A stretch of DNA of 64,000 nucleotides from Talinum fruticosum (GCA_021018815.1 JAITYX010000022.1:1674001-1738000); one strand, 5' to 3'. Positions 35,021 through 46,775 are shown, counted from the stretch's first letter. Program-made: numbers and translations. The notes: generated from the letters alone by a model not told the origin.

Positions 35021-36476
35021 GTTAAACCTCGTTTTTATCAGCTTTTAAGGCATTATTTAACCCAATTCCGTGATGGTTTCAATGATATTTATTTAGATTT
35101 GGGTTAGATTTTGCTCATTTTCTCTTTATCGTCACCTAACCTCGTAAATCTCTTTATTACAGGTTTTTGGGCTTAAATTTGAGAGATTCGAGGTAAATTT
35201 GATGAAAAGCGATGAAGAGAAGAGTTCGGGCCCAAAAGAAGGCAAGAAAGAAGCCTAAAACACATCAAGAGAAGTTGCACAGCTCGCTGTGTGAAACCGC
35301 ACGATCGTGCGGATCATCGAGCGAAGGGTCCGAAGTCAAGGAAGGTCGCACGGCCCTCAGTGCGCTTCTTGCACGACCGTGCGATAAGTTACGGAAGTTG
35401 AAGTCGTGCACGGTATCCCGTGCCAAAGATGCACGGCCCGTGCAAAAGAGGCAAAGAGTTCACGCATTTCGCACGGCCTATCGTGCAAAACATGCACGGC
35501 CGTGGGAAAATTCCGCACGGCCGTGCGACATCTGTTTCGGTGGCTTTATAAGCGATTTTTGTTTATTTTTTTGGCAGTTCTTTTCTCCATCAAATTTTAG
35601 GGTTTCTAGGCTAGTTTCCAGCCGTCAAATCCTTTTAGATTGAAGTTTAATATTTTCAAGTTTTGAAGATTAATTTGAATTGAAGCATTCGGATTTCTAT
35701 TCGGTAATTCATTAATTCTCTCTCTTTATGTTTGCTCTTTGCAATTTCTCTATAGTTTTCATTTTTATACTCATTGAATCTTGTCAATTGTTTAGTATCA
35801 TGTTTAGGGGCTAATTTCTCTACTTAGGTTGGGATTGATCCCTATTATGCCTTGATAATCATGAATTGAGTATCAATTGAATTGTTCTATGCTTGTTATG
35901 TTAGAATTCACTTCGTTCATCACTTTTTCATTGATTACCTCGAAAGAGGACTCTTTTGCTTTTATTAGGGTTTTGTGAACATCGAAAGATGAGAACTAAC
36001 CTAGAATGACGTTGTAAACTATTAGAACTTTGATATGAAAATAATTAAGGTTTTAATCGGGGTTGTGAGATGCATTCTTTGTGATTTTTGCTCTTTATTA
36101 ATCCCATGAAAATAGGTGATTGGATTGTGTAAGATTAGTCTTTGACCTTCGAAAATAGGCAAAGATAGGCTTAATTGGTGTCTCCCCTTCTAAACTACTA
36201 GCATAGGCAAATCTCAAACGGTATTCGATTCTGGTTTCGGGCATATTAGTGTGATTAATCCCAATCTAAGGCTTGTTATTCATTGATCTCTCATAGTTAT
36301 TTTGTTTTTAGTTGAATCCAAAAACCAAATCACCGTCGAACCGAGTTTTTACCTAGATTACAGCTTTTAGGTAGATTTAGTATTTGAAAGCGAGTTCCTT
36401 GTGGACATGACCCGTACTTGCCGGTTCCTAACTACAGCCTACACCGTGCACTTGCGGTATAATATTTCTCTCAACA
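35021..36476 (+). mobile_element. Solo LTR, probably Ty3/Gypsy type, with target duplication ACAAG
   Basis: Begins TGTTAAACCTCGTTTTTATC and ends GTATAATATTTCTCTCAACA. ACAAG flanks both sides (35016-35020 and 36477-36481), so the borders are firm. It interrupts the minus-strand Copia coding region between integrase and reverse transcriptase. There is no internal coding DNA and no second LTR. The 5' part holds a run of GC-rich palindromes (35276-35530). The type call rests on the general look of the LTR and is inference. Confidence 0.8.
35276..35530. repeat. Array of GC-rich palindromes (GCACGGCCGTGC type) inside the solo LTR
   Basis: At least five near-palindromic units lie within 255 bp: CGCACGATCGTGCG, CGCACGGCCCTCAGTGCG, GTGCACGGTATCCCGTGC, GCACGGCCTATCGTGC and CGCACGGCCGTGCG. 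The core GCACGG is repeated again and again. The local GC content is far above the AT-rich surroundings. Confidence 0.85.
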
Positions 36477-38659
36477 ACAAGCAACAAGTCCATCATCTTC
36501 AGTATTTGCATATCGAGCGAGGTCTCATAATAGTTCTCCTCGGTCTATCACGAGTTAATGAATGACCAACCTCCACCCGAGGCTAAGTAAGACTTGCATC
36601 AATAATAGGTTCAATATCATGAACTTCTCTGCTGGAATCATCAACAACTCCACCTTGAGTAATAAACGACAATTCAAGCTCCACCTTCTCACTCGGTATC
36701 TTGTTGATCACATGTACCAAGTAAAAGAAACGAAGTGTCTTCTATAGGAGATAACATAGTAGTATCATTAAAGGTTACATCCCTACTTTGAATAATTTTG
36801 TGTGTTTCGAACACCATAATCGGTATCCCTTGGACTCGGATGTATAACCAAGAAACTTGCACTTTACTGCCCTAGGATCCAATTTCCCATTGTTCACATG
36901 AACATACGTAGGACAACCAAAAATTCTAAGAGTATAATAGTCCACAGGGTTACGTGACCACACTTCTTCAGGAATCTTGAAGTCAATCGAAGAATGCGGG
37001 GAAAGGTTGATGAGATAACGAGCCGTTGCAATAGCTTCGGCCCAAAATGCCTTGTGATCCCAAAGTCCAAGCATTAGATAACATGCAACGAGTTCTCTCC
37101 AAAAGAGTTCGGTTGATATGTTCTGCAACTCCATTTTGTTAGCGCTTCCCAACAAGTGTCTTGTGACGTGCAATCCCTTGAATTGTGCATAACTCATGGA
37201 ATTCATCCTCACAAAACTCAAGTCCATTGGAAGTCCCGAGTTTCTTGATTTTTCTCCCAATTTGGTTTTCAACCAATGCCTTAAATTTCTTGAACATGGG
37301 AATGCCTCATTTTTCTCGTCTCAAGAATTACACCCACACTTTTTGAGAAAAATCATCAACAAAAGTTAACATATAGCGTTTACACCAAAAGAAGCAACTC
37401 TAGATAAACCCCACAAATCAGAATGAATATAATGTAGGATCCCCGTGTATGGTGCTTTACAATAGCGAAACTCACCCTTTTCTATTTCCCAAACACACAA
37501 TGGTCACAAAAATCAAGCTTCCCGTACCTTCACTACCCAAAAGACCTCTCTTGCTCAAGATAGACATTCCTTTCTCACTCATATAGCCCGGACGCATATG
37601 CCATAAACGAGTAGAATCAATACCTGAAGTTGCATTACGGATGGCTACGGAACTTGTAAATGTAGAGCCTTGAAGGATATAAAGACTCCTTTGTCTCACA
37701 CCTTTCATCAATACTAACGCACCATTTGTTATCTTGAGAACACCATTCTCACTCGAGTACCTGCAACCATTTGCCTCAAGAGTACCCAAAGTTATCAAGT
37801 TAGGAGTCATATATGGAATGTGTTTCACCTTTGACAAGGTCCTAACTACCCCATCATGGGTTTTAATGCGCACGGTACCAATCCCAATAACCTTACACAC
37901 GGTATCATTTCCCATAAGAACTATATCGGAATCAACATGCTCATAAGAAGAAAACCAGTCCCTATGAGGACACATATGATAGGTACATCTCGAATCCAAA
38001 ACCCACTCATCACACTCACCTTTTCTAGAACCAGTAGCAACTAACACATCATCATCACATTCAAACTCAATCACACAATCAGCAACAGCGGTATTTTGAG
38101 ATTGTTTTTCCTTTCTCCTTCTTCTTTTTCAATTTAAAATAATCAGTAGCAATATGACCTTTTTCTTGCAAAAGTTACAAATTTTGTTGGCATGACGACC
38201 CCTAGATTTTGAACGGTAATTTTTCTTACTACCATTCCCCTTTTCGTAGTCTACCCCTAACAACCAAGCCTTCGGCTTTTTCAACGACGTACATCAAGGT
38301 CAAATTTCTCCTTAGACAACAAATTAGCCTTGACATCCTTAAAAGATATAACATCGGTATTACTATATAATAGGATTTCCTTAAAGTGCTTGTAAGAATG
38401 AGGTAATGAAACAACCGACAAAATTGCTTTGTCCTTGTCCTCAATTTTAACATCCAAACTCTCTAAATCAATAAGAATGGAATTAAAATCATTAAGATGT
38501 TTCGAACAGGAGTATCTTCGGCCATGGAGAACGTATATAGACGTTCCTTCAAGTGAATCTTATTAGCGAGACTTTTCGTCATGTAGAGTTCTTCCAATCA
38601 AAGTCGAAGCGCAAGCTATGACAAAAAGAGTATGATAGTAAAAAAGACATTGACAGTCC

Positions 38660-39360
38660 GAGTAAACATCATCTACGCTAAACTCCCGAGTAGTCCTTCT
38701 TTTCCATTACGGATGCTAATCTGCTAAGTTCCTCCAAGTAATTATGAATACCCTCTCCATGATATTTTCTTCGATGTCGTTGGCCAATGAATTAAGCACC
38801 TTTTGTTGTACCATCCAACATATTTACCCCATAAACACAAAATGGACAATACCAGTTCACGTCCAGTAATTCTCACAAGAGTTGGATTCAAACAGTAGGT
38901 ATGATATTCCGCATCACAAGCATCACACAAAAGAACACTATCATCATCTTTATCAATGCCACGAACTTTACAGACACCCTCATCCCATGGAGCTTTAGGG
39001 ATCTTGCTAGTAGAGGCAACGATATCTCCAATCTCCTTCTTTGCTTCAATACTTATCTACTCCATCTTAGAGTACTCTATAAGTTTCCGAACAAGGGAAA
39101 CAACCTGCATTAAATAACCAAAATCACAGACAAATATAAATTCAAAATGTTACTCGCTGAGTATTCGGACATAAAGAACAAATTAAAGATAATTATAAAC
39201 ATCCGAAAGACCAATAAGTGTTCGCATACCTCCTCCTCATACAATGACTCAAAATTCGGGACAATGTATCGGCCAACCGAACCACATCGGGCTGTTCGGT
39301 GTGAGCAATGCCTATGTTTTTCTACAACCGCCACATGAGTAAATACCGTCAGCAAGCAAT
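38660..39360 (-). pseudogene. Fragment of an MBD9-like gene (PHD-finger region), with one intron kept
   Basis: MBD9 is a large plant chromatin protein with methyl-CpG-binding, PHD and other domains. On the minus strand an upstream exon (about 39350-39230) has EQPDVVRLADTLSR and, one frame off, NFESLYEEE. A GT-AG intron of 125 bp (39229-39105) follows. The next exon (from 39104) has EIGDIVASTSKIPKAPWDEG, then SVLLCDACDAEYHTYCLNP, the heart of a PHD finger, then WYCPFCVYG and YLEELSRLASVMEKKDY in a shifted frame. A stop (TAG near 39058) and frame shifts show decay. The zinc ligands of the C-D-A-C and H-x2-C parts remain, but the first CKVC is CKVR. It stops near 38660, where Copia gag sequence begins. 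Family recognised from memory. Confidence 0.7.
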
Positions 39361-39394
39361 AAAACCACTAATTTTTGCTCACTAAACCTGCTTG

Positions 39395-39735
39395 GTGTTG
39401 GGAAATTATGGATGCGGTGCTGGATATATCAACAAGTCGTTAACGGAAATCACTTTTGTTAAGACCTATTTGCTATACCACAAATGATCTTAGAGATAAA
39501 GTGCTGATAAACAAGTGTGATATTCAAGATTTCTCAATGATCATCCATGGGAGTGCTTGCTCACTCACAAGGATAATAAGTTTGTGTGTGTATTCTTTCT
39601 CTGCCTTCATGGTCTATTTATAGGGTCTTTGAAGTCGACAAACCGGAATGAGTGCAATCAAACGACACACCTATCCATTTGAAACATTTCCTTTGAAGCA
39701 AGAAAACTGGAAAGGGTGCAATCAAACGACACATT
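39395..39735 (-). repeat. Partial duplicate of a Copia LTR
   Basis: It begins TGTTGGGAAATTATGGATG, like the LTRs at 39756 and 44593, but breaks off after CAATCAAACGACACATTG. It is preceded by CTAAACCTGCTTGG, and the complete LTR at 39756 by CTAAACCTCGCTTGG. A tandem duplication therefore copied the flank, the target site and most of the LTR together. Confidence 0.8.
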
Positions 39736-39755
39736 GTTCACTAAACCTCGCTTGG

Positions 39756-40174
39756 TGTTAGAAAATTATGGATGTGGTACTGGATATATCAACAAGTCGT
39801 GAACGGAAATTACTTTCCTTAAGACCTATTTATTGTACCACAAATGATCTTAGGAATAAAGTGCCTGATAAACAAGTGTGACGTTCAAGATTTCTCAATG
39901 ATCATCCATGGGAGTGCTTGCAGCCACTCACAAGGATAATAATTTTGTGTGTGTATTATTTCTCTCCCTTTATGGTCTATTTATAGGGTCTTTGAAGCGA
40001 GCAAACTGGAAAGGCTGAAATCAAACGACACACCTATCCACTTGAAATATTGCCTTTGAAGCAAGCAAACTAGAAAGGGTGCAATCAAACGACACACATA
40101 TCTACTTGAAACATTGCATAAGTCATCTTATCCTAATGCAATTTTGTCAATTACATTCTTGGAATACCCCAACA
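39756..40174 (-). repeat. 3' LTR of the minus-strand Copia element
   Basis: Plus-strand ends TGTTAGAAAATTATGG and GGAATACCCCAACA. It matches 44593-44945 except for an internal duplication of about 65 bp. Confidence 0.9.
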
Positions 40175-40688
40175 ATCCCCGCCATTTCAAGAATGAGAGA
40201 AATAATACTTAAACTTCGAGTTATCTTGGAGATTCATACTTCATGAAAGTATCTTGCGATTTGAACTTCCACTTAGTGGACATAAATTCAATTAATCTGA
40301 ATGTCATAGTAGACAAGTCTTTGAACTATACTTCCTTTCGACTAATTGGATACATCTTACATATAAATCTCAAAAACACTTAAAATTATGACATAAATTT
40401 AAAGGCATGTGTCCATATCCTTCATGAATGTATCAAGCCATGCCCTTGACTCTTTGAAATGGCCACACTTCACATTCACATAGGTAGGCCTTAGAAATTT
40501 CTTCCGTAACACAAGCACATATCCGATCAAGGTCTATTAAGAGTAATTAAACTCACCCTTTTGAACATTATAGTAAAAAGCACTCTTACCTTGGGATGAA
40601 AAATAGTGTTAACAATCACTATATAATGTTGTCACTCTTTGAATTTAAAACTTGACATCTTATCAACAGTTAAGTTAAGGCTTCATTA

Positions 40689-43600
40689 TTAGTGATTAAA
40701 GAAGTGGGCTGAAGTCTTATCCCCCTTGATGTTTTCAACACCAACTCTTGCTAGATCTTTAGTCAAAGGATCAGCAAGATTATCCTTTGATTGCACAAAA
40801 TCAATAGTAATCACTCCATCCTTTATCAATTGATGAACGTAGGCATGTCTAAGTTCAATATGCCTTGATTTTCCATTATAGACATGACTATAAGCATTCG
40901 ATAGTGTAGACTTTCTATCACAATGGATGGAGAGTGGTGACATTGGTTTCGGCTAATTTGAAACTTTCATCAACAAGTTTATAAGCCATTATGTTTCTTT
41001 ACTAGCTGCAGCCAATGCCACAAATTCAGCGAGCCATGGTAGAATCGATAACGCAAGTTTGTTTCTTGGAAGCCCAAAAACAGCTCCCCACTTAGCAAAA
41101 ATACCCATCCCGATATAGAGGCATAATCCTTTTTAACGAGTTATCCAACCGGCATCCGAATATCCTTCCAAAACTAAAGGATCAATTTGAATAGAATATG
41201 TTATAGTGTTGAGTTTTCTTTAGTATTTCAAAACTCTCCGTATTGCATGCCAATGAAATTTACTAGGATTACTAGTAAATCTACTTAGTTTCCCAACTGC
41301 AAATGCAATGTCGGGTCTTGTACTTGTCATGGCATACATCAATGATCCAATGACCCTTGCATACTCAATTTGTGCAATGGGTTTTCCATCACTCCGAACC
41401 AACTTGTAAGTTGGGTCAAAAGGTGATACTATAGGAGAGCAATCCTTATATTTGAATCTCTCAAGAACTTTCTCAATATAATAAGATTGAGTCAGGCATA
41501 TACCACCATTACTAATGATCTTTATGCCAAGTATCAAATCCGCTTCTCCCATATCCTTCATAGAGAACCTATCGGATAGAAAACTCTTGGTTTTCTCAAC
41601 TTCTTTCAAGTTAGTCCCAAAAATTAACATGTCATCAACATATAGACAAACGATTACACCTTTTCCATGTTCAAACTTAGAATAAACACATTTGTCGATT
41701 CATTGATACTAAAGCCAAAAGAGAGCACTACTTCATCTAATTTTGGATGCCATTGTTTAGGGGCTTGCTTTAAGCCATATAAGGATCTAATGAGTTTGCA
41801 AACTTTCTTTTCTTGTCCTGGAATGACAAAACCTTTAGGTTGCTTTATATACACCTCTTTTTCTAATTCACCATTCAAGAAAACAATCTTGACATCAATT
41901 TGGTGAATTACAAGCTTTTGAATTGCAGCAATAGCAATAAAAACTCTTGTTGTTGCAATCCTAGCTACTAGTGCATAAGTATCAAAGTAGTCAATACCAT
42001 ACTTTTGGTTAAATCATCTTATTATCAACCAGGCTTTAAACCTTTCTATGGTACCATATACTCTCCTTTCCCTTTTAAAAATCCACTTTGATGTAATAGA
42101 TTTACATTCAGGGGAAGATCACTTAAAATCCAAGTATTATTTTCCATCATTGAGTCCATTTCTTCTTGGACTACTTCTTTCCAAAATGGTGCATCTTATG
42201 ACTCCATAACCTCTTGAAAAGAGATAGGGTCTAAATCCATGCTATAAATGTAAGGAATTTCATTTTCAATGGAATCCCTCATTTCTTCTACTAAGTAGAT
42301 GTAGAAATCTGAACCAAAGGATTTCACCTTTCTAATCCGCTTGCTCCTTCTTAACTCAACTATGTCTCCTTATTCTTGATCATTACAAGAAATCATAGTA
42401 TTTGGAATAATACCTTTGGGTTTAGGAATTGATGAAAACCTTATTTCATCAAATATTGCATTAATTGATTCAATCACGGTGTTAAGCTGTTATATAATCA
42501 TTTGGTTCAATGACCATAAACCTATAGGCTTTGCTATGTTGAGCATAGCCTATAAAGATGCACTCAATTCCTCTTTCTCCTAATTTTCTCTTCTTGGGTT
42601 CCGGGACTCTTACAATAACCCTACAACCCTAAACTCTAAAATAATTCAGATTTGGTTTCCTTTTATTCCAAAACTCATATGGAGTAGAGAACTACTCTTG
42701 TTAAGAACTCTATTTAGGATGCAACATGTTGTGAGCATTGCTTCACCCCAAAAGTCATCACTAAATCGAAATTAGAAAGCATAGCATTTACCATTTCAGT
42801 TAAGGTTCTATTTTTTCCTTTCAGCTACACCATTATGTTGTGGTGTATAAGGTGCGATAATTTCATGGATTATACCAATTGAATGAAAATAACTTGGCTC
42901 ATAATATTCTCCACCCCTATTGAAACTTAAGCGCTTAATAAAGGTCTCACAATACAACTCACTTTTAGATTTAAAGATCCTAAACTTGTCTAGTGCTTCA
43001 TCTCTATAATGTAAAAGATAAACTTGGCAAAATCTAGAGTAATCATCAATGAAAGTACCATAGTATTTCTTTCCTCCAATAGAAGAAGTACTTGTGAAAA
43101 CCACCTAAATCACTAATTAGATCAAGTAATTTTGAGACTTTTTCAACATTAGGAAAAGAACTTCTAGTAATATTTGTTAACATGTTCTGTATCATTCCAT
43201 CAAAACTAGGCATTAAATCAAGTCTAAACATTTCTTTTAATCTCTTATAATTAACATGTCCAAGCCGATTATGTCATAGAGAATAAGGAGAAGAAACAAG
43301 CATGTAAGCGAGAATCATTCATCTTGTCATTACTACTAGAAACATTAGCAACAATAATCTTAAACATGTCTTCACAAAAATATGCCTTCCCCACAAAGAC
43401 ATCACCCCTAGAGAGAATAAACTTATCGGCTTCATACACTTGTTTGAAGCCAAACCTATTAAGAATAGTACCGATACAAGATTCTTTCTTACTTTCGGAG
43501 CATAATACACATTATTCAACATAAGAGTTTTTCCATAAGTAAAAGCTACATCTATTTGAACTTTACCTAGGACATCGGCCTTAGTGGCATTGCCCATGTA

Positions 43601-44570
43601 GAGCACCACTCCATCACCCACTAGTTCAAAAGTCTTGAAGAATTAGCGGTCCTTGCACACATGCCTTAAAGCACCCGAATCAAGCCACCAATCATTGTCA
43701 CTTTAGACAAGATTGACTTGATCAACGATCATGGCCACAAAGTTGTCCTTTGTCTTTGCCTTTTGGTTGTTTAATCCATGTTTTTCTTCCAAATAGTGCA
43801 ATCTCTCTTCTTATGGCTCGGTTTGTTACATTCCCAACAAACCACTTTAGCCTTCTTGTTGCCCTTGTTGCCATAGTCCTTATTAGGCCTTTTCTTGTTT
43901 GGTACTTTCTGTCCATGGCTTGGCTCACCATCTTCTACCACATGAATCTTAGAGTCGTGCTCCTTTGATTCATCTTGCATACGAAGCTCTTCTTTTATAC
44001 GAAGATTGTTAGCCAAATCCTTAAGAGTCATATTCTCCTTCTTACGCCTCAAAGTTCTTTTAGTGTCTTTCCAAGAAGGGGAAGTTTGTCTATTATAGAA
44101 GAAAATACAATAGACTTATCCATGTGCATTTTATGTTGCTTAAAGTTATTTAAGATACGTTGAATTTCATGCATTTGGTCTAAAATAGAGCGTTCTTCAA
44201 CCATCTTATAATTATTAAATTGACTAATAAGGAAGTTCTTATTAGATGCATCCTCAGCCATGTATTTGCACTCCAAGGCCTCCCAAAGTTCCTTAGTTGA
44301 CATTCTGGTAGACATCGAACAAGGCATTAGGCATCTCGTTCAAGATGTGACACCGGCATATGTAATCATCATTCTCCCACTTCAGTCTTCCGTAGGACTA
44401 CTCCAAAATCTCCTCTTCGGTCTCTACCGAGTAGGGAGTATTCAGGACATACACAACTTTGAGGGTTGTGAGGAGGAAGTGCAACTTCTTTTGCCAACGT
44501 CGGAAGCCCACACCTTCAAACCTTTCCAACTTCCGAAAGTTTGAAGTCATCTCACAAATTGTTGCCATCT
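40689..44570 (-). pseudogene. Minus-strand Copia gag-pol polyprotein, interrupted by stops
   Basis: Gag starts near 44571 (MATICEMTSNFRKLERFEG) and continues with KELWEALECKYMAEDASNK and the zinc knuckle CWECNKPSHKKRDC at 43830. The protease has WLDSGALRHVC at 43690, with the DSG motif intact. Pre-integrase is near 43500. Integrase at 43100-42810 has FIDDYSRFCQVYLL and PYTPQHNGVAERKK, but the conserved S-D-RGGEY reads F-N-RGGEY, so a catalytic Asp is Asn. RT at about 42080-41220 has GLKQAPKQWHPKLDE and LYVDDMLIFG, with YVDD intact. RNase H ends near 40690 with SRHIELRHAYVHQLIKDG and NLADPLTKDLA. Stops lie in gag, near 43700 and between 42800 and 41900. Confidence 0.85.
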
Positions 44571-44592
44571 TTCACGAAATAGGTTTTAAGAT

Positions 44593-44945
44593 TGTTAGGA
44601 AATTATGGATGTGGTACTGGATATATCAACAAGTCGTGAACGGAAATCACTTTCCTTAAGACCGATTTGATGTACCACAAATTATCTTAGGGATAAAGTG
44701 CTGATAAACAAGTGTGATGTTCAAGATTTCTCAATGATCATCCATGAGAGTATTGTAGTAACTCACAAGGATAATAAGTTTGTGTGTGTATTATTTCTCT
44801 CCCTTCATGGTCTATTTATAGGGCCTTTGAAGCGGACAAACTGGAAATGGTGCAATCAAACGACACACCTATCCACTTGAAACATTGCATGATTCATCTT
44901 ATCCTAATGTAATTTTGCCAATTACATTTTTGAAATACCCCAACA
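44593..44945 (-). repeat. 5' LTR of the minus-strand Copia element
   Basis: 353 bp, plus-strand ends TGTTAGGAAATTATGG and GAAATACCCCAACA. The minus-strand TATA box CTATAAATAG lies near 44820. Confidence 0.9.
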
Positions 44946-45652
44946 CTTGGGACATGGGCTCTCTCCACATGTATGAAATTGTTAGTTATTAGAGTAGCCT
45001 TTGATAATGTACGTTAGAATTAGAAGGCTTAAGTCATTAGCAAACCTTATCTTTATATTTACATGTTCTTGGGATTCAATGCTAAAAACATCTACTTAAA
45101 AATCTTAGCCTGACCAATGGTCAAGCACCTTTTTAAACCAGTTTTGTATATATATAAAAAAAAGTGAACTTCCTCTTATAAGACATATTCTTATAATCAC
45201 ATAAGTAAGAAAACAATCAATGTAACATACTCTGATATTACTTCTGTAAAAATTATTTCTTTCTAGCATAATAAGTACTTCCTTTGTCTCATTTTACAGT
45301 GTCCTATTTTTTGGATGTTCAATAAAGTTCATATTTACTGTGTTTTGGTATTAAAAGTTTTCTCCCTTCAAAAAATAATAGGAAACATAATGTTCTCACA
45401 AAAATTTAATACTATTTTCGTCCCAAATTTACAGTTAAATTTAATGCTTTGAAAAAGGAACCTCAGCTTATCATAATCCTCTATATGACCCCTTTAATAG
45501 CTCTTGGAAGGGGTAACACTCTGCATACATTGTGAGTTGTGACCTCTCCAAACCCCATAACCCATGTAGAGGACCATACTAGGGGGTTTTACTGTATAGT
45601 TCTCACTTATTCTTTCTACATTGATTGTTGATTCTCATCTCACACATTACAG
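44946..45652. other. Non-coding DNA between the Copia element and the CFA exons
   Basis: No exon recognised. The tail before 45652 is T-rich and ends in CACATTACAG, a good splice acceptor for the following exon. A Stowaway-like stretch (TACTTCCTTTGTCTCATTTT) lies near 45278 without a clear partner end. Confidence 0.5.
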
Positions 45653-46002
45653 CAAAATCCATTCACTTGGGTTCGATGAGAAGTTCATGAGAGTGTGGGA
45701 ATATTACTTTGACTACTGTGCAGCCGGATTCATTACTCGGACCCTTGGCGATTACCAGGTAAATTCTCTACACTCATGCCTGCTTACAAGTCTAGTAACT
45801 ACAGTGATGTTGGATAATTGATTAGCCCCATTTGGGAAGTCACAGGTAAAATTTTCAAATATAATGGGGTTTTATGTTTAGAATGGGAAAAGTAACCTAA
45901 TGATCGATCTTTTGCATGCAGATTGTTTTCTCGAGGCAGGGAAATCTCAATGCATTCAGCGATCCTTATGCAAGCATACCATCGGTTCATTCATGTTCCT
46001 GA
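45653..46002 (+). pseudogene. Last two exons of a cyclopropane-fatty-acyl-phospholipid synthase gene
   Basis: The family methylates the double bond of membrane-lipid acyl chains using S-adenosylmethionine; plant forms fuse a flavin amine oxidase domain to a methyltransferase. The exon at 45653-45758 encodes KIHSLGFDEKFMRVWEYYF and DYCAAGFITRTLGDYQ, the conserved C-terminal helix region. A GT-AG intron of 163 bp follows. The exon at 45922-46002 encodes IVFSRQGNLNAFSDPYAS and ends at TGA. Both exons are in frame with each other and have no stop. No upstream exons (methyltransferase motifs, FAD domain) exist in the 15 kb to the left, which is Copia and other gene debris. It is therefore probably a broken or partly duplicated gene. 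Confidence 0.75.
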
Positions 46003-46775
46003 AACCCCATTTTATTTCTACTATTTGACCTGATGCACTAAATCAGTTAAACCCTGCATTTCTGATGGTAAAATGGAACTGATCTTCTGGCTTAGTTTCG
46101 AGTGTGACTTTGTGTGTGCTGTCTTTGTTTCAGCTGCTGGAAAGCTTGCCTTGAATAAAATCCCTTGCTATATTGTCTGAATTGGTTTAATCCCTCAGTG
46201 GGTTTTATATTAATCTTGCACTATATGAATATATGATGTGATAATTGCAATTATACAAGCACCAATGCACTAGTTCTTTAACTTTATTAGACTTTGGATG
46301 ATAAAATTTCGTGTTTTTGAAAGAAAGAGGGCGAAGGGGATGACAAATTATTTCAAGTGTTTCTGGGGCTGATTTTACCACAGTCATGGAATTTGTAATT
46401 ATTTGGGCTTGATTCTATCAAGATAAGAGTTTCTTGGCAGCTGTGACTAAAAGTTTTGGTTTTAAATCTGGACAGTAAGTATGACTACTTCAAAGAAAGA
46501 ATAACAAGTGTTTTTTCAACTTCAAAGAAGGCTCGTAACTGTGGCTCTTATAAGGGGATCTCATAAGTTCGTCGAATGGGACAAAAGTTGATTTGTTGCT
46601 TCTGAAAAGTCCGTAACACTTCAAATTAAACTTAGAAAGCTGCTTTTTTAGGTTTCTCAATGATCCCAAAACAAAACAAAAAAAAAATAAACAATTGAAA
46701 TAAATTGTATTTTGGGGATATGGACTTTTATGTAACATAATCATCATATCATATCATATTATATATACATATTAA
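46003..46775. other. Probable former 3' flank of the CFA gene, no gene seen
   Basis: AT-rich sequence with no recognisable coding region. Confidence 0.5.

Larger units (their letters stand above)
34740..38620 (-). pseudogene. Decayed minus-strand Copia gag-pol, split by a solo LTR
   Basis: Read right to left on the minus strand. Gag C-terminal part (LANKIHLKERLYTFSMAED near 38560, VISFKDVKANLLSKEKFDLD near 38330) precedes a zinc knuckle near 38170. The protease contains VLDSRCTYHMCPHRDWF at about 37990, where the catalytic DSG is DSR. GAG-pre-integrase follows (STRLWHMRPGYMSEKGM, 37600). Integrase comes next (KAFWAEAIATARYLINLSP, 37040; IFGCPTYVHVN, 36910). After the solo LTR the start of reverse transcriptase reads WLLAMLEEMESLHKNEIWDL, ALTSKWIYKRK and DARWKARLVQ (34800-34930), then it stops. 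The rest of RT and RNase H are missing. Several frames are involved. Confidence 0.8.
39756..44945 (-). mobile_element. Ty1/Copia retrotransposon, complete structure, target duplication CTTGG
   Basis: LTRs at 39756-40174 and 44593-44945 flank a minus-strand gag-pol. CTTGG directly abuts both outer ends (39751-39755 and 44946-44950). A purine-rich tract (minus strand GGCGGGGATTG) precedes the 3' LTR at about 40175. The left LTR is about 65 bp longer because a block with 'gaagcaagcaaactagaaag' is duplicated inside it. The usual TGGTATC primer site is not visible after the 5' LTR. In the minus orientation CTATAAATAG near 44820 is the TATA box. Confidence 0.9.

Noticed and set aside
39110..39355. 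81-codon minus-strand open frame as an independent small gene
   Set aside because: It overlaps the exon and intron of the MBD9-like fragment and runs through the splice site. It is part of that remnant.
43741..44544. Plus-strand frames opposite the minus-strand Copia gag
   Set aside because: They are shadows of the gag region, whose minus-strand zinc knuckle and gag motifs are clear.
45270..45440. Second Stowaway-like stretch
   Set aside because: TACTTCCTTTGTCTC is suggestive, but the expected inverted end is missing.
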